NCBI GenBank assembly: GCA_018261905.1
Contig: JAGTRU010000022.1
Coordinates: 16,559-80,558 of the forward strand
DNA: 64,000 bases
Direction: 5' to 3'
Origin: Pseudomonadota bacterium
GTDB lineage: Bacteria > Pseudomonadota > Gammaproteobacteria > Burkholderiales > Rhodocyclaceae
Shown: in pieces, positions 32,053 to 45,337 of the stretch
Layout of the letters: each line of letters begins with the position of its first letter
Numbering within the stretch: position 1 is the stretch's first letter
Notes under the pieces: model-generated
The model's database searches: none
The model's input: only the letters and a program-made list of their open reading frames with translations
Told to the model about the DNA's origin: nothing
Translations under genes and position numbers: made by a program

Positions 32053-32922
32053 ATGATGGAAGGTCGCGTCGTCGCCGCCCATGGTCGCCAATACGTCGTG
32101 CAACTGGCCGACGGCACCTTGCTGCCCTGCTTTCCGCGCGGCAAAAAAAGCGATGTCGCCTGCGGCGACCGCGTCGATATCGCCCGGACCTCCAGCGACC
32201 AGGGCGTCATTGAGGCGATCCAGCCGCGCACCAGCCTGCTCTACCGCTCGAACGAGATCAAGCAGAAGCTGATCGCCGCCAATGTCGACCAGTTGATCAT
32301 TGTCGTCGCCACCGAACCCGGCTTTTCCGACGAACTGGTGACCCGCGCCCTGCTGGCCGCCGAGAGCGAGGAAATCGAGGTCCTGATCGTCCTCAACAAA
32401 TGTGACCTGAGCGACAAGCTGGACGCCGCCCGCCAGCGCCTGGCAATGTTCGAGAAACTCGGCTACCGCATTCTCCAACTCTCGGCGCTCGAACACGCCG
32501 AAGACCTGCGCCCGACGCTGTACGGCAAGACCAGCGTGCTGGTCGGCCAATCCGGCATGGGCAAATCGACCCTGGTCAATGCACTGTTCCCGGAAGCCCA
32601 GGCCGCGACCCGCGAAATTTCGTCGGCCCTCGACTCCGGCAAGCACACGACAACCCACGCCACGCTCTACAACCTCGATCCCGACAGCCAGTTGATCGAC
32701 TCGCCCGGCCTGCAGGAATTCGGTCTGGGCCACCTTGATCGACAGGAAATTGAGCTGGCCTTCCGCGAATTTCGGCCCTATCTCGGCCACTGCCGTTTTC
32801 GCGACTGCCAACACAACCGTGAGCCGGACTGCGCCCTGACGGCGGCACTCCAGGCGGGAGAAATCGACGAACGCCGTTTCGCCACCTACCACCGTATCGT
32901 CGGCACCCTGCGCGCCCCCTGA
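32053..32922 (+). CDS. rsgA: Ribosome small-subunit-dependent GTPase RsgA
   Basis: Circularly permuted GTPase: NKCDL ... GQSGMGKSTLVNAL ... DSPGLQEFGL; Cys/His zinc finger. Start chosen at 32053 (tracked 31990). Confidence 0.93.
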   Translation: MMEGRVVAAHGRQYVVQLADGTLLPCFPRGKKSDVACGDRVDIARTSSDQGVIEAIQPRTSLLYRSNEIKQKLIAANVDQLIIVVATEPGFSDELVTRALLAAESEEIEVLIVLNKCDLSDKLDAARQRLAMFEKLGYRILQLSALEHAEDLRPTLYGKTSVLVGQSGMGKSTLVNALFPEAQAATREISSALDSGKHTTTHATLYNLDPDSQLIDSPGLQEFGLGHLDRQEIELAFREFRPYLGHCRFRDCQHNREPDCALTAALQAGEIDERRFATYHRIVGTLRAP

Positions 32923-33062
32923 AAACTGCCCACCGAGCCCTGAAGCACCAACAGGCGAAGCATTCGGCATAAACGAAAAGCTTGCCGCGCAGTAGCAATA
33001 TTCCCGGCGCCCCCCCATAATCCGGGAACCATTGTCTCCACCAAAGTCTGCGGGGAAAGAGC

Positions 33063-34148
33063 ATGACCAACGGCCAACCGACCGTTCTGATCGTCGATGA
33101 CACGCCCGAGAACCTGAGTATTCTCGGCGAGTTGCTGCAGCCCACCTACCGGGTCCGCGCCGCCAATTCCGGGCGGCGCGCCCTGCAGATCGCCAGCAGC
33201 CATCCCGCCCCCGACCTCATCCTGCTCGACGTCATGATGCCGGACATGGACGGTTACGCGGTATTGGCCGAATTGCGCCGGTCGCCGGCGACCCGGCTGA
33301 TCCCGGTCATTTTCGTCACGGCCATGGACGGTACCGAAGATGAAGAACATGGCCTCGACTGCGGTGCCGTCGATTACATCACCAAGCCACTGCGCCCGGC
33401 CATCGTCCTGGCCCGCGTCCGCACCCAGCTCGAACTGAAGCGGGCCCGCGACTTCCTGAGCGATCAAAACAGCTATCTCGAGGGAGAAGTGGCGCGCCGC
33501 ATGGGCGAAAACCAGTTGATCCAGCAGGTCAGCATTCACGCCCTGGCCCGCCTGGCCGAGACCCGCGACCCGGAAACCGGCAACCACCTGCGACGGACCC
33601 AGGAATACGTCCGCACCCTGGCCCTGTCGCTGGCCGACCACCCGCGCTTTAGCGCCTTTCTCGATCCGCGCACCATCGATGCCCTGGCCCAGTCCGCCCC
33701 GCTGCACGACATCGGCAAGGTCGGCATTCCCGATCATGTCCTGCTCAAACCCGGCAAGCTGACCCCGGAAGAGTGGGAGGTCATGAAAACCCATGCCAAA
33801 CTGGGCAGCGATGCCATCGAAATGGCCGAACGCGATGCCGAAAAACCGGTCGAGTTTCTTGCCATCGCCAAGCTCATCGCCCATTACCACCATGAGCGCT
33901 GGGATGGCAGCGGTTATCCGGCCGGCCTGGCCGGCGACCAGATTCCGATCGCCGCCCGCCTGATGGCCCTGGCCGACGTTTTCGATGCGCTGATCTGCAA
34001 ACGCGTCTACAAACCGGCCTTCCCGCTCGAACAGGCGCGCAGCATGATCGTCGACGGCAGCGGCAGCCATTTCGATCCCGATATCGTTCTCGCCTTCACC
34101 GGCCAGTTTCCGACATTCAAGGCAATCGCCGACGCCTACGCTGACTGA
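33063..34148 (+). CDS. Response regulator with REC and HD-GYP domains (putative c-di-GMP phosphodiesterase)
   Basis: [17 protein letters not shown]...[56 protein letters not shown]. Confidence 0.93.
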   Translation: MTNGQPTVLIVDDTPENLSILGELLQPTYRVRAANSGRRALQIASSHPAPDLILLDVMMPDMDGYAVLAELRRSPATRLIPVIFVTAMDGTEDEEHGLDCGAVDYITKPLRPAIVLARVRTQLELKRARDFLSDQNSYLEGEVARRMGENQLIQQVSIHALARLAETRDPETGNHLRRTQEYVRTLALSLADHPRFSAFLDPRTIDALAQSAPLHDIGKVGIPDHVLLKPGKLTPEEWEVMKTHAKLGSDAIEMAERDAEKPVEFLAIAKLIAHYHHERWDGSGYPAGLAGDQIPIAARLMALADVFDALICKRVYKPAFPLEQARSMIVDGSGSHFDPDIVLAFTGQFPTFKAIADAYAD

Positions 34149-34168
34149 GGCAATTTTGTCAGCTCACC

Positions 34169-37100
34169 ATGAAACCCGCCCCGCGCATGCGCCAGTCCAA
34201 GCATAACGAAAGCGTCCAGGCTGGCGTCGCGCAAGTCGTCGTTCCCTATGTCGTGCTCGCCGTGCTGTGGATTCTGGTTTCCGATCGCCTGACCAGCTCG
34301 ATCTTTCCCGACCCGGCGCAGAACCTGATCGCCAACACGCTGAAGGGATGGTTTTTCGTTGCCGTCACCGCCACCCTGCTCGCCCTTTTGCTGCGCCGCC
34401 TGCTCGGCCAGATCAAGGAGCGCCAGAGCATCGAGAATCAGGCCCAGGCAGCCGCCCTCAGCGCCGCCCGGCAAATCGCCGAAGATCGCGGCCGCTTGCG
34501 CAGCCTGCTCGACACCCTGCCCGACCTGGTCTGGCTGAAGGATACCGAAGGCGTGTATCTGAGTTGCAACAAGCGTTTCGAGAAATTTTTCGGGGCCAGC
34601 GAGAAGGAAATCATCGGCCGGACCGATTTTGACTTTGTCGATCATGAGCAGGCCTGCTTCTTCCGGGCCAACGACCAGGCCGCCTTGCTCGCCGACGCCC
34701 CGCGCAGCAACGAGGAGTGGGTCAGTTTCGCCAGCGACGGGCATCGCGAGTTTCTCAATACCATCAAGGCGCCGATGCGCGACGCCGACGGCAAAGTCAT
34801 CGGCGTCCTCGGCATCGGTCGCGACATCTCGCAATTGCACGAAATGCAGGAGCGCTTCGAGGTCGCCTTCAATGCCAGCCCAGCGGCGATCGCCCTGACC
34901 TCGATCAGCGACGGCCAGTTTCTCGACATCAACCCGCAATTCACCAGCCTTACCGGCTGGCCGAGCGCCGAGTTGATCGGCCGCAGTTCGCTCGACATCA
35001 AGCTCTGGCCGAACGCGGAAAGCCGCGAACTGTGGCGGCGCCAGCTCGAGGTGCGCGGTCGCCTGCGCGACTACCAGACGGAATGGCTGATGCGCGATGG
35101 CCAGCCGATGCGGGTCAGCTTGTCGGCCGAAATCATCGCCCTCGGCGACCAGCCTTACATACTCTCGTTCTTCATCGACATTTCCGAGCAGGAACGAGCC
35201 CAGGACGAGATTTCCCAGCTCCAGGAGCGGCTGGCCACGGCCTTCCGCGCCACCCCGATCGCCGCCTGCATCACCCGCCTGCAAGATGGCAAGCTGGTCG
35301 ACGCCAATGACCGCCTGTTGCACGAATACGGCTGGACGCGCGAGGAACTGATCGGCCGCACCACCGTCGAAGCCGGCCTCTGGGGCAACGAGGCGGACCG
35401 CCTGAAAATGCTCGAGATCATCCGCCGCGACGGTTGCCTGTACGATTTCGAAAGCATTGGCGTCGGCCGGGATGGCCGGCAACGAATGATCAGCATGTCG
35501 GCCGAAATGGTACAGATGGACGGTTCGCCCCATCTTGTCGTGTTCATCGACGACATCACGGAACGACGTCAGGCGGCGGCCGAACTGGAAAAATACCGCC
35601 ACCATCTGGAAGAGCTGGTCGCCGCCCGCACCGCCGAGCTGGCCGCCGCCAAGGACCTGGCCGAAGAAGCCAACCGCGCCAAAAGCACTTTCCTGGCCAA
35701 CATGAGCCATGAAATCCGCACCCCGATGAATGCCATCATCGGCCTGACCCATCTTGCCGAACGCAACACCCACGATCCAGCGCAACAAGAACGGCTGAGC
35801 AAGGCCGGCCACGCGGCCCATCACCTGCTGGCCATCATCAACCAGATTCTCGACATTTCGAAAATCGAGGCCGGCAAGCTGGAACTCGTCGCCACCGATT
35901 TCTCGCCGCGCCGGCTGCTCGACAACACCTCGGCCCTGCTCCTTGACCGCATCCGCTCGCGCGCCCTGCAATTCCACCGCAACATCGACCCGGCCTTGCC
36001 GCCGGTCCTCAATGGCGATGCTTTGCGCATCGGCCAGGTCTTGCTCAACTATCTCTCCAATGCCGTCAAATTTACCGAGCGGGGCAGTATCACGGTCGCC
36101 ATCGAGCTCCTGGAAAAAACGGCAAGCGACCTGCTGGTGCGTTTTTCGGTCAGCGACACCGGGATCGGCATCCCGCTCGAGCAACAGGCGCGGATTTTCG
36201 ATGTCTTTGAACAGGCCGACAGTTCCACCACCCGGCGCTTTGGCGGCACCGGCCTGGGCCTCGCCATCGCCCGCCGCCTGGCCTTGCTGATGGGCGGCGA
36301 AACCGGCCTCGACAGCGTGCCCGGCCAGGGCAGCACCTTCTGGTTCAGCGCCCGCCTGCACGCCGGCAGCGCCTTGAGCGAGGACGGCAGCCCGCTCCCC
36401 ATCGAGGCCAATCCCGAAAGCCGACTGGCTGCTGCTTACCGCAACAAGCGCATCCTGCTCGCCGAAGACAATCTGATCAATCAGGAAGTCGCCCTTGACC
36501 TGCTGCGCGCCGTCGGTCTCCAGGCCGAGGTCGCCGACAACGGAAAAATGGCGGTCGAAATGGCCGCCAAACATACCTACGACCTGATCCTGATGGACGT
36601 CCAGATGCCCATCATGGACGGTCTCGCCGCCACCCGGGCGATCCGCCAGAAGGAGGCCGCCAGCGCTCGGCACGTACCGATCCTGGCGATGACGGCGAAC
36701 GCCTTCAGCGAAGACCAGCGACGTTGTCTCGAAGCCGGCATGAACGACCATGTCGCCAAGCCGGTAGACCCGCAGGATCTCTACGCCAGCCTGATCAAAT
36801 GGCTGCCCGCGCCGAGTCCCGCCCAGGCCGATGGCGGCCCCGGCCTGCCACAAGTGGCAGCGGCGGAGAGCACCGTGTACCCCAGCCTGAGCGACGCGCT
36901 GGCCCAGATTTCCGGTCTCGATCCCCATATCGGACTCAACGCGGTGCGCGGCCGGACCGGCAGCTATACCCGTCTGCTCCGCACTTTCACCCAGACTCAT
37001 GCCGACGCCCCCGACGAGATCGCCCGCCTGCTCTCGGCCGGGCAACGGAACGACGCCTTGCGTGCCGCGCATTCCCTGAAAGGGGCGGCTGCCACGCTCG

Positions 37101-37276
37101 GCATCATAGCCATCCAGGAAGCGGCGGCGCGCCTCGAAGCCGCTCTGCAGCAAAGCGCAGCCGGCGCCGAAGTCGAGCAGCGCCTGACCGAACTGGCCGA
37201 ACAACACCAGCGCCTGATTCCCTTGATTACCGACACCCTGCTTAGCCAACCTTCATCCGTCTCAGGCACGCCATGA
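34169..37276 (+). CDS. Hybrid sensor histidine kinase (TM-PAS x3-HisKA-HATPase-REC-HPt)
   Basis: [59 protein letters not shown]...[14 protein letters not shown]; HPt [12 protein letters not shown]. Confidence 0.93.
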   Translation: MKPAPRMRQSKHNESVQAGVAQVVVPYVVLAVLWILVSDRLTSSIFPDPAQNLIANTLKGWFFVAVTATLLALLLRRLLGQIKERQSIENQAQAAALSAARQIAEDRGRLRSLLDTLPDLVWLKDTEGVYLSCNKRFEKFFGASEKEIIGRTDFDFVDHEQACFFRANDQAALLADAPRSNEEWVSFASDGHREFLNTIKAPMRDADGKVIGVLGIGRDISQLHEMQERFEVAFNASPAAIALTSISDGQFLDINPQFTSLTGWPSAELIGRSSLDIKLWPNAESRELWRRQLEVRGRLRDYQTEWLMRDGQPMRVSLSAEIIALGDQPYILSFFIDISEQERAQDEISQLQERLATAFRATPIAACITRLQDGKLVDANDRLLHEYGWTREELIGRTTVEAGLWGNEADRLKMLEIIRRDGCLYDFESIGVGRDGRQRMISMSAEMVQMDGSPHLVVFIDDITERRQAAAELEKYRHHLEELVAARTAELAAAKDLAEEANRAKSTFLANMSHEIRTPMNAIIGLTHLAERNTHDPAQQERLSKAGHAAHHLLAIINQILDISKIEAGKLELVATDFSPRRLLDNTSALLLDRIRSRALQFHRNIDPALPPVLNGDALRIGQVLLNYLSNAVKFTERGSITVAIELLEKTASDLLVRFSVSDTGIGIPLEQQARIFDVFEQADSSTTRRFGGTGLGLAIARRLALLMGGETGLDSVPGQGSTFWFSARLHAGSALSEDGSPLPIEANPESRLAAAYRNKRILLAEDNLINQEVALDLLRAVGLQAEVADNGKMAVEMAAKHTYDLILMDVQMPIMDGLAATRAIRQKEAASARHVPILAMTANAFSEDQRRCLEAGMNDHVAKPVDPQDLYASLIKWLPAPSPAQADGGPGLPQVAAAESTVYPSLSDALAQISGLDPHIGLNAVRGRTGSYTRLLRTFTQTHADAPDEIARLLSAGQRNDALRAAHSLKGAAATLGIIAIQEAAARLEAALQQSAAGAEVEQRLTELAEQHQRLIPLITDTLLSQPSSVSGTP

Positions 37277-40200
37277 ACTCCCGGCCCTTCGCGACGCTCG
37301 CCGACATCATGTCGCGCACCGTCCAAAGCATTGCTCCGCAACAAACGCTGGCCGACGTCCTCCGTCGCCTGGCCGAGGCGGGAACGTCCAGCCTGCTGGT
37401 CGAAATCGACGGCGTCGCACAAGGCATCGTTACCGAGACGGACATTGTCCGTTACCTCAACCAGGATGCCGCCCTCGATACGCCGGTCGAGCAGTTGATG
37501 TCGAAACCCCTGATCACCGCCCCGGCCGAGATGGATCTTTTCGCCGCCCGTCAGTTGGCGATGCGGCACAATATCCGCCATCTGGTCATCGTCTCGGCCA
37601 GCGGCCGGACGCTCGGACTGGTCAGCGATACCGATTTCCGCGTGCACATCGGGGCCGACATATTCCGCCACCTGCGTACCCTGGAAAGCCTGATGGAACG
37701 CGATATTCCGCGTCTTTCCCCGGAGGCTCCGCTGAAGCAGGCGATCAGCGCGATGGCGCAACGCGCTTCGGACTACATCGTCATCGCCGATCAGGAGCGC
37801 ACCCTCGGCATTCTCACCGAGCGCGACATCCCGCGCCTGGTCAACCAGTTTCCCAACCCCGCAGCGGTCAGGATCGGCCAGGTGATGAGCCGTCCGGTGC
37901 GCGGTCTCGGCCTTGCGCAATCGTTGAACGACGCGCTCGAGCAGATGACCGAACTGCATCTGCGACACATGGTGGTGTTCGACCTGGCCGGCAATGTTGC
38001 CGGGGTGGTCAGCCAGCGCCGCCTGTTCGACCATCTGGCCAAACAACATTTCGATAGCGCCCTGGAAAAGGTCAGCCAGGAACGCAACCGGCTGCGCCTC
38101 GAAGCGCACATGCAAATGGCACTCGATGCCGCCGGGGCCGGCAACTGGGAATACGACCATGCCCATGACCGCCATATTTTCAGCGGTGGCGCCCTGCACA
38201 TGCTCGGCTGCGATGCCGGCACCGCCCCGCAGTCGCGGGCCGACCTGCTGGCCCGCATCCATCCCGCCGACCTCGGGCCACTGGAAAGTGCCTTCGAGCA
38301 GCTACGCTGCGGTGCCGAAACGACATACCGGGCCGAATACCGGATTCGGCGCGCCGACCAAAGCTGGCTCTGGGTCGAAGACCGGGGCTGTATCATCGAA
38401 CGGCAGGCCGACGGCCAACCGCTGCTGACCACCGGCATCCTGACCGACATCAGCGAACGGCAACAGGCGAGCGTCGCCCTCAATCGGCAGAACCGCGCCC
38501 TGCGCCTGATGAGCAGCGTTGCCCAGGCGCTCATCCGGCACGACGACGAAATCGAAATGCTCAGCGAGATTTGCCATATCGCCGTCGAAATCGGCGACTA
38601 TCGCTACGCCTGGGTGGCCCAGGCCATGGCCGACAGCGAACGTCGCGTCATCCCCTTGGCCGGATCGGGCTTCAGCACCGACTATCTCAACTCGCTCAAC
38701 ATCAGTTGGGCCGACGTACCGCACGGCCAGGGACCGACCGGACGCTGTATCCGGAGCGGCATCCCGGTCATCGTGCACGATGCGCCGAACGATCCATCCT
38801 ATGCCTTGTGGCGCGACTTCGCCCGCGACTCGGCGTTCCAGTCGTCGGCCGCCCTGCCTTTACGCATCAATGGGCAGATCATCGGCACCCTCAATCTCTA
38901 CTCAGCCCATGCCGAGGCTTTCGACGACGACGAAATGCCGCTGCTGTGCGATCTCGCCGGCGAGATCGGCATCGGGCTCGCCATGCAGCGCTCGCGGACG
39001 GCCCTGGCCCAGCGCGAGGCCGACCTGCAACGGGCCGAGCGTCTGGCCCGCCTCGGTCACTTCCAACTCGAACCGCAACGGAACATGTGGACCTCGTCGC
39101 CGATGCTGGACGAGATTTTCGGCATCGACACCCACTTCGTCCGCTCGAAAAAAAGCTGGATCGACCTCGTGCACCCGGATGACCGGGCCAATCTGATTGC
39201 CTATCAGCGGGGGCAGATTCGCGCCCAGAACCTGCATTTCGATGTCGAGTACCGGATCGTGCGCCGCAGCACTGGCGAAGTCCGCCATGTGCATGGCGTC
39301 GGCGAGGTCAAGCTGGATGAAAACGGGCGCATGACCCGCCTCTTCGGCATCATTCAGGACGTCACCGAGGCACACGCCCTCAACCGGCAGTTGCGCGAAA
39401 ACCAGAATGCCCTGCGCGAAGCCCAGGCCATCGCCAATCTGGGGAGCTGGACGCTGGACATTCCAAGCAAGCGGCTGCAATGGACCGACGAAGCCTACAA
39501 GATTTTCGCCTTGCCGAAAAACACCGTGCTCTCGCTCGACTCCTTCGTCGAGCGGGTGCACCCCGATGATCGCGAACGCGTGCTGGCCGACTGGAATGCC
39601 GCACTGCTCGGCCGGGTATACGATACCGAGCATCGCATCGTGGTCAATGAAGCCATCCGCTGGGTGCGCGAGCGCGCCCATGTCCATTTCGCCGCCAACG
39701 GCCAGGCCAGCTATGCCGTCGGTACCGTCCAGGACGTCACCGAACGGCGCGCCGCCGGGGAGGAATTGCGCAAGCACTCGCTGGCCATCGAGCAGAGTCC
39801 GCACAACATCGTCATCACCAATGTCTTTGGCGAGGTCGAATATGTCAATGACGCCTTTGTCTGCAACACCGGTTACAGCCGTCGGGAAATCGTCGGCGCC
39901 AATCCGCGCCTGCTGCATTCCGGGCAGACGCCGCCGGCCACCTACACCAATCTCTGGCAAACCCTGGAGCGCGGCGAAATCTGGCGCGGCGAGTTCATCA
40001 ACCGGCGCAAGGACGGCTCGATTTTCGAAGAATTCGCGATCATCTCCCCGGTCCGCCAGCCGGATGGGCATATCACCCACTACCTGGCGATCAAGGAAGA
40101 CATCACCGAGAAAAAGCGCATTGCCGCCGAACTGGAAAGCCATCGCCACCATCTCGAAATCCTCGTTGACGAACGGACGGCCGAATTGATCAAGGCCAGG

Positions 40201-42036
40201 GATGACGCCGAAAAAGCCAACCGGGCGAAGAGTGCCTTCCTGGCCAACATCAGCCACGAAATCCGGACCCCGATGAATGCCATCATGGGCCTCACCCATC
40301 TCGCCCAGCGCAACACCAGCGACCCGCAGCAACAAAGCCGCCTGGCCAAGGTGGCCGGGGCGGCCCAGCACCTGCTGTCGATCATCAACGATGTCCTTGA
40401 TCTGTCGAAAATCGAGGCCGGCAAGCTGAGCCTGGAAAAAACCAATTTCTCACTGATCGACACCTTCAAAACGGTCCGCGCCCTGATTGCCGACCGCGCC
40501 GAAACCAAGCATCTGCCCATTTTCTGCGAAGTCGACCCGGAACTGCCTTCCTTGCTGCATGGCGACCCGCTCCGCCTGCAACAGATCCTGCTCAATTTCC
40601 TGTCGAATGCCGTCAAATTTACCGAGCACGGCAAAATCACCATCGCCGCCCGCCTGCTCCACGCAAACAGCGATGGCCTACTGGTCCGCTGCGAAGTCCG
40701 CGACACCGGTATCGGTATCACCCCGGAAGCCCAGGCCCGCCTCTTCCATCCATTCGAACAGGCGGACAGCTCGACCACCCGGCGTTTCGGCGGCACCGGG
40801 CTGGGTCTTGCCATCAGCTTCCGGCTGGCCGAAATGATGAATGGGGCGGTCGGCGTAGACAGCAAACCCGGCCAGGGCAGCACCTTCTGGTTGACCGCCC
40901 GCCTCGAAACCGCCCGTCCGGAAAGCCCGCCCAACCAGGCGCGGGTCGCCAACAGCGAGCTGGAAATCGCCGCCCGCCATGCCGGCGCCCGTATCCTGCT
41001 GGCCGAAGACAACGAGATCAACGAGGAAGTGGCGACCGATCTTCTGCTCGGCGCCGGCCTATGCGTCGAGATCGCCCGCAACGGGGCGGAAGCGCTGGCC
41101 ATGGCCGGCCAACAGGCTTACCAGTTGATCCTGATGGACATGCAGATGCCCATCATGGACGGCATCGAGGCGACCCGGCAAATTCGCCAACTGCCCGGCT
41201 ATGCGACGGTCCCCATCCTGGCCATGACCGCCAATGCGTTCGACGAAGACCGGGCGAGTTGCCTGGCGGTCGGCATGAACGACCACATCGCGAAGCCGGT
41301 TGATCCGACCCGCCTTTTTGCCGCCCTGGCCCGCTGGCTGCCGCTTGCCACCGCCTTGCCGCCGCCCGCCCCGGCAGCGCTGGCGACGCTTGCCGCGAGC
41401 GCCGCCAGCGACGATGACGAGTTGCTGGCGGCGCTCGCCAAGCTAGCGGATCTCGACACCCTGTTCGGCCTGCAAGCCGTGCGCGGTCGACTGAGCAGCT
41501 ACTGCCGCCTGCTCGGCAAGTTTGCCGGCAATCACCACGCTGACTTCGCGCAAATCCGCCACGAGCTGAGCGTCGGCAACAACAACGAAGCTCGCCGCCT
41601 GGCGCATTCGCTGAAGGGAGCGGCCGGCACGCTGGGCGCCAATGCCATTCGGCAAGCCGCCAGCGATCTCGAGATGGCGATTCGCGAACCGGGCAAGGGC
41701 AACGACATCGAGGCCCTGATCAGCACCTGTGCCAATGCTTATGGCAGGCTGAGCGAGGCCTTGGCGACGCTGCTCCCCAGCGCCCCGGTAGCGGCCCCGG
41801 CTGTAGCGGCACCGACGGTCGGCGAGGACGAGCAGCGGCAATTGCTCAAACTGCGCCAGCACCTGCGCCATGGCGATCTTGGCGCCCTCCCCCTGATCGC
41901 CGAGGTGGCCCCGCTGCTCGGGAAACTACTGGGCGACCACTACGCCGCATTCGACGCCGCCATCAGCAATTTTGACTTCGAAGCGGCCCTCACCCTGCTC
42001 GATAGCATTTCCCTCGGCCAGCCCGGCAATGTCTGA
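37273..42036 (+). CDS. Very large hybrid sensor kinase (four CBS repeats-PAS/GAF/PAS array-HisKA-HATPase-REC-HPt)
   Basis: 1587 aa; CBS repeats in the first ~260 aa ([21 protein letters not shown]..., [19 protein letters not shown]...); GAF-like ([24 protein letters not shown]); [24 protein letters not shown]; HPt [12 protein letters not shown]. Confidence 0.92.
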   Translation: MNSRPFATLADIMSRTVQSIAPQQTLADVLRRLAEAGTSSLLVEIDGVAQGIVTETDIVRYLNQDAALDTPVEQLMSKPLITAPAEMDLFAARQLAMRHNIRHLVIVSASGRTLGLVSDTDFRVHIGADIFRHLRTLESLMERDIPRLSPEAPLKQAISAMAQRASDYIVIADQERTLGILTERDIPRLVNQFPNPAAVRIGQVMSRPVRGLGLAQSLNDALEQMTELHLRHMVVFDLAGNVAGVVSQRRLFDHLAKQHFDSALEKVSQERNRLRLEAHMQMALDAAGAGNWEYDHAHDRHIFSGGALHMLGCDAGTAPQSRADLLARIHPADLGPLESAFEQLRCGAETTYRAEYRIRRADQSWLWVEDRGCIIERQADGQPLLTTGILTDISERQQASVALNRQNRALRLMSSVAQALIRHDDEIEMLSEICHIAVEIGDYRYAWVAQAMADSERRVIPLAGSGFSTDYLNSLNISWADVPHGQGPTGRCIRSGIPVIVHDAPNDPSYALWRDFARDSAFQSSAALPLRINGQIIGTLNLYSAHAEAFDDDEMPLLCDLAGEIGIGLAMQRSRTALAQREADLQRAERLARLGHFQLEPQRNMWTSSPMLDEIFGIDTHFVRSKKSWIDLVHPDDRANLIAYQRGQIRAQNLHFDVEYRIVRRSTGEVRHVHGVGEVKLDENGRMTRLFGIIQDVTEAHALNRQLRENQNALREAQAIANLGSWTLDIPSKRLQWTDEAYKIFALPKNTVLSLDSFVERVHPDDRERVLADWNAALLGRVYDTEHRIVVNEAIRWVRERAHVHFAANGQASYAVGTVQDVTERRAAGEELRKHSLAIEQSPHNIVITNVFGEVEYVNDAFVCNTGYSRREIVGANPRLLHSGQTPPATYTNLWQTLERGEIWRGEFINRRKDGSIFEEFAIISPVRQPDGHITHYLAIKEDITEKKRIAAELESHRHHLEILVDERTAELIKARDDAEKANRAKSAFLANISHEIRTPMNAIMGLTHLAQRNTSDPQQQSRLAKVAGAAQHLLSIINDVLDLSKIEAGKLSLEKTNFSLIDTFKTVRALIADRAETKHLPIFCEVDPELPSLLHGDPLRLQQILLNFLSNAVKFTEHGKITIAARLLHANSDGLLVRCEVRDTGIGITPEAQARLFHPFEQADSSTTRRFGGTGLGLAISFRLAEMMNGAVGVDSKPGQGSTFWLTARLETARPESPPNQARVANSELEIAARHAGARILLAEDNEINEEVATDLLLGAGLCVEIARNGAEALAMAGQQAYQLILMDMQMPIMDGIEATRQIRQLPGYATVPILAMTANAFDEDRASCLAVGMNDHIAKPVDPTRLFAALARWLPLATALPPPAPAALATLAASAASDDDELLAALAKLADLDTLFGLQAVRGRLSSYCRLLGKFAGNHHADFAQIRHELSVGNNNEARRLAHSLKGAAGTLGANAIRQAASDLEMAIREPGKGNDIEALISTCANAYGRLSEALATLLPSAPVAAPAVAAPTVGEDEQRQLLKLRQHLRHGDLGALPLIAEVAPLLGKLLGDHYAAFDAAISNFDFEAALTLLDSISLGQPGNV

Positions 42037-45000
42037 AGAAGCAGATTCCCCGTCACCGCTGCCCGGCTGGTTCCTGCCCGCCCTGCTGCTCAGCATCCTG
42101 CTGCTGGGCGGCGGCGGCGCCCAGCTTTACCGCGTCGAACGCCAGCAACTGCTCAACCAGGCCGGCCAGCAAAGGCTCGCCGTGGCCGAACTCAAGGCGC
42201 GCCAAATCAACGACTGGCGACGCGAACGGATAGCCGATGCCCAGGTATTGAGCGATGACCCTTGGCTCGGCGAGGAGGTCAGGACCTGGCTGGCCAGAGC
42301 GGATGCGGCGGGCGAAAAAGAACTGCTCGACCGCCTGCAGTCGCTGGCCAAAAACAAGGGCTATGTCGACATCCTTCTCCTCGACGCCGCCGGCAAGATC
42401 CGGCTGAGTCTGAGCAAACGCTCGGGGGAACTGCAGGACCCGCTATTCCTGGCCAACGAAATGCTCACCCGATCACGGCAAGCCGGCCTCACCGACTTGC
42501 ATACCGATCCGGCCAGCGGCCTGCTCCATGCCGACCTGATTGCCCCCTTGCGCCTGAGCGACGCCCCCTCGGCACCGCGCATCGGCTCGCTCGTTCTGCA
42601 GATCGACCCGCGCACCTACCTGTTCCCCACCCTGCAATTGCCCCCCACGCCCAACCAGACCAGCGAAACCCTGCTCGTCCGGCGCGATGAAGACGATGCC
42701 CTCTATCTCAGCGAGTTACGCCACCAGGCCGGCGCGCCGCTCAAATTCCGCCTGCCCTCGAGCCGCACCGACGTACCCGCCATCCAGGCCATCTTCGCCG
42801 GCCGCAGCGGCGTTGTCGAAGGCAACGACTACTCCGGCCGGCCGGTGATTGCCGCCGTGCAGGCGATTCCCGACTCGCCGTGGTATCTGATCAGCAAAAT
42901 CACCCGCCAGGAAGCCCTCAGCAACTGGGTCAGCGCCTCGCGTCTGATTCTCGGCCTGATCGCCGTTCTCCTGTTGAGCACGGCGAGTATTTTCGGCTTC
43001 ATCTATCAGACCCGGGGCATCCGTCGCTATCGTCAGTTATTCCATGCCGAAAGCGCCACCCGGGCCGAACAGGAACGTTTCCGCATTGCCTTCAACGCCA
43101 GCCCGCTGGCCGCCTCCATCGCCCGCACCGATGACGGCCGCATCGTCGATGCCAACGACAACTACCTGCGCTACTTCGGCTGGCAGCGCCAGGAAATGCT
43201 CGGCAAGACGGCGCTCGAACTCGGCCTGTGGAGGGATATCGAAGCCCGTGACAAATGGCTGGCCAACTTGCTGGAACGGGGCTCGCTGCTCAATTACGAG
43301 GCGATCTGGTGCGATCGTATCGGGCAGCCCCGCAATATCGAAATCTCGGCGGCGATCATCGACATCGCCGGCATCTCGCACATTCTCGGTTTTGCCTCCG
43401 ACGTCACCGATCGCCACAAGATCGACAGCGAACTGGAGGAATATCGCCGCCAACTGGAACACATGGTCAGCGAGCGCACGGTCGAACTGGCCGCGGCCAA
43501 GGAACATGCCGAGCGGGCCAGTCGGGCCAAGAGCGCCTTTCTCGCCAACATGAGCCACGAGATCCGGACGCCGCTCAATGCGGTGATCGGCCTGACCCAC
43601 CTGATCCGCCGCGACAGCGCCGATTCCCGCGACAAGGAACGCCTCGACCGGATAGCCGATTCGGCCGGGCACCTGCTCGGCATCATCAACGACATCCTCG
43701 ACATTTCCAAAATCGAGGCGGAAAAGCTGCACCTGGAAGAGAGCGACTTTTCGCTACGTCGCATCATTGCCGAAACCCTGGAGATGGTCGACTATCGGGC
43801 CCGCGACAAAGGCCTGGCCCTCCTCTCGGCGCTCGACCCCGGCCTGCCGGCCGGTCTCCACGGCGACCCCAAGCGCCTGCAACAGGTTCTCCTCAACTTC
43901 CTCTCCAACGCCATCAAATTTACCGAGCGCGGTCATATCCTGTTGCGCGCCAGCGTCGCCGAAAGCAGCGCCGAACGGATCATCCTGCGCCTGGAAGTGG
44001 AAGACACCGGGATCGGCATCGACCCGGCCATCCAGAACCGTCTCTTTCTCCCCTTTGAACAGGCCGACGACACCACCACCCGGCGCTTCGGCGGCACCGG
44101 ACTGGGCCTGGCGATCAGCCGGCAACTGGCCCGCATGATGGGCGGCGAGGCCGGCATGAGCAGCACGCCCGGGCGCGGCAGTACCTTCTGGATGACAGCC
44201 AGCCTGGGCATCGCGGCACTTGCCGAGGACAGCGCACCGCGTCCCGCCGAGCCGCTCGACAGCGAGGCAGAAGTTCGCCGGACCCGCCATGGCGCCCGTA
44301 TTCTGCTGGTCGAGGACGATCCGCTGAACCAGGAAGTCGCCCTCGATATGCTGCGCCATGCCGGACTCAACGCCGATCTTGCCGACAACGGGCAGAAGGC
44401 CGTGGACCTCGCCAGCGAGAAAGACTACGACCTGATCCTGATGGATATGCAGATGCCGGTGCTCGATGGCCTGGCCGCCACCCGGCAGATTCTGGCGCTA
44501 CCGGGAAAGTCATCCACCATCATCGTTGCCATGACCGCCAATGCCTTCAGCGAGGACCGCGAAACCTGCATGGCCGCCGGCATGGTCGACCACATCGGCA
44601 AACCGGTCGCCCCGCAAACGCTCTATGCCTTGCTCCTGCGCTGGTTGCCGGCCGGCGCGCCGCGGCCCGAAGCCGCAATCGCGCCGGCCACCCCGGCGCC
44701 CGCGCCTCTCCCGGCCGTCGCGGTTGTTCTCGAACGACTGGCCGCCCTGCCCGGCATCGACTGCAAGGTCGGCCTGGCCTCGCTGAATGGCAAGGCGGAG
44801 CGCTATATCAGCCTGCTCCACAAGTATCTCGAGCACCATGGCGGGGCCGCTGCCGAAATCTGCCAGAGCCTGGCGGCCGGCGACCAGGCAACGACGCAAC
44901 GGCTCGCCCATACCCAAAAGGGCGTCGCCGCCACGCTCGGCCTGGAGAGCATCCGCGCTGCCGCTTTGGCCCTCGAGCAAGCCCTCCGCAACGATGAGCC

Positions 45001-45325
45001 GAACCAGCGCTGCATGGAACTCGCCGGGGCGCTGGAGGCTGTCCATCAGCAGCAGTTGGCCGCCCTGGGCGCGGCGCTCGGCGCCGATACCCCGTCCCCG
45101 CCGGCAACCGACCCGGCCGGTCACCGCCAGCTAATCGAACAGTTGCTGGCCCTGCTCGCCGAAGACGACATGGAAAGCCTGGCGCTGGCCCAGCAGGGAA
45201 GCGAGCAGCTCAGCGCCACGCTCGCTGCGGACTACCCCGCCTTCCGCCGGCAGCTGGAAAATTTCGACTTCCCGCAGGCCCTGCTGCTGCTCGAAAAAGC
45301 CCTCGCCGGACGGGATACCGACTGA
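42029..45325 (+). CDS. Hybrid sensor kinase (periplasmic dCache-like-PAS-HisKA-HATPase-REC-HPt-like)
   Basis: [35 protein letters not shown]; second [48 protein letters not shown]-terminal [12 protein letters not shown]. Start at 42029. Confidence 0.9.
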   Translation: MSEEADSPSPLPGWFLPALLLSILLLGGGGAQLYRVERQQLLNQAGQQRLAVAELKARQINDWRRERIADAQVLSDDPWLGEEVRTWLARADAAGEKELLDRLQSLAKNKGYVDILLLDAAGKIRLSLSKRSGELQDPLFLANEMLTRSRQAGLTDLHTDPASGLLHADLIAPLRLSDAPSAPRIGSLVLQIDPRTYLFPTLQLPPTPNQTSETLLVRRDEDDALYLSELRHQAGAPLKFRLPSSRTDVPAIQAIFAGRSGVVEGNDYSGRPVIAAVQAIPDSPWYLISKITRQEALSNWVSASRLILGLIAVLLLSTASIFGFIYQTRGIRRYRQLFHAESATRAEQERFRIAFNASPLAASIARTDDGRIVDANDNYLRYFGWQRQEMLGKTALELGLWRDIEARDKWLANLLERGSLLNYEAIWCDRIGQPRNIEISAAIIDIAGISHILGFASDVTDRHKIDSELEEYRRQLEHMVSERTVELAAAKEHAERASRAKSAFLANMSHEIRTPLNAVIGLTHLIRRDSADSRDKERLDRIADSAGHLLGIINDILDISKIEAEKLHLEESDFSLRRIIAETLEMVDYRARDKGLALLSALDPGLPAGLHGDPKRLQQVLLNFLSNAIKFTERGHILLRASVAESSAERIILRLEVEDTGIGIDPAIQNRLFLPFEQADDTTTRRFGGTGLGLAISRQLARMMGGEAGMSSTPGRGSTFWMTASLGIAALAEDSAPRPAEPLDSEAEVRRTRHGARILLVEDDPLNQEVALDMLRHAGLNADLADNGQKAVDLASEKDYDLILMDMQMPVLDGLAATRQILALPGKSSTIIVAMTANAFSEDRETCMAAGMVDHIGKPVAPQTLYALLLRWLPAGAPRPEAAIAPATPAPAPLPAVAVVLERLAALPGIDCKVGLASLNGKAERYISLLHKYLEHHGGAAAEICQSLAAGDQATTQRLAHTQKGVAATLGLESIRAAALALEQALRNDEPNQRCMELAGALEAVHQQQLAALGAALGADTPSPPATDPAGHRQLIEQLLALLAEDDMESLALAQQGSEQLSATLAADYPAFRRQLENFDFPQALLLLEKALAGRDTD

Positions 45326-45337
45326 ACGGCGGGCGTT

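Noticed and set aside
32015-32056. Mini-[16 protein letters not shown] ending on the rsgA start region
   Set aside because: Could suggest translational coupling or a frame-shifted true RsgA N-terminus, but 13 codons are too few to support either from this sequence alone.
34136-37249. 1037-aa minus-strand ORF opposite the first hybrid kinase
   Set aside because: Shadow ORF in GC-rich DNA: the plus strand carries clear HisKA, HATPase, REC and HPt motifs, while the reverse translation is low-complexity Gly/Ala/Asp/Gln-rich without recognisable domains.
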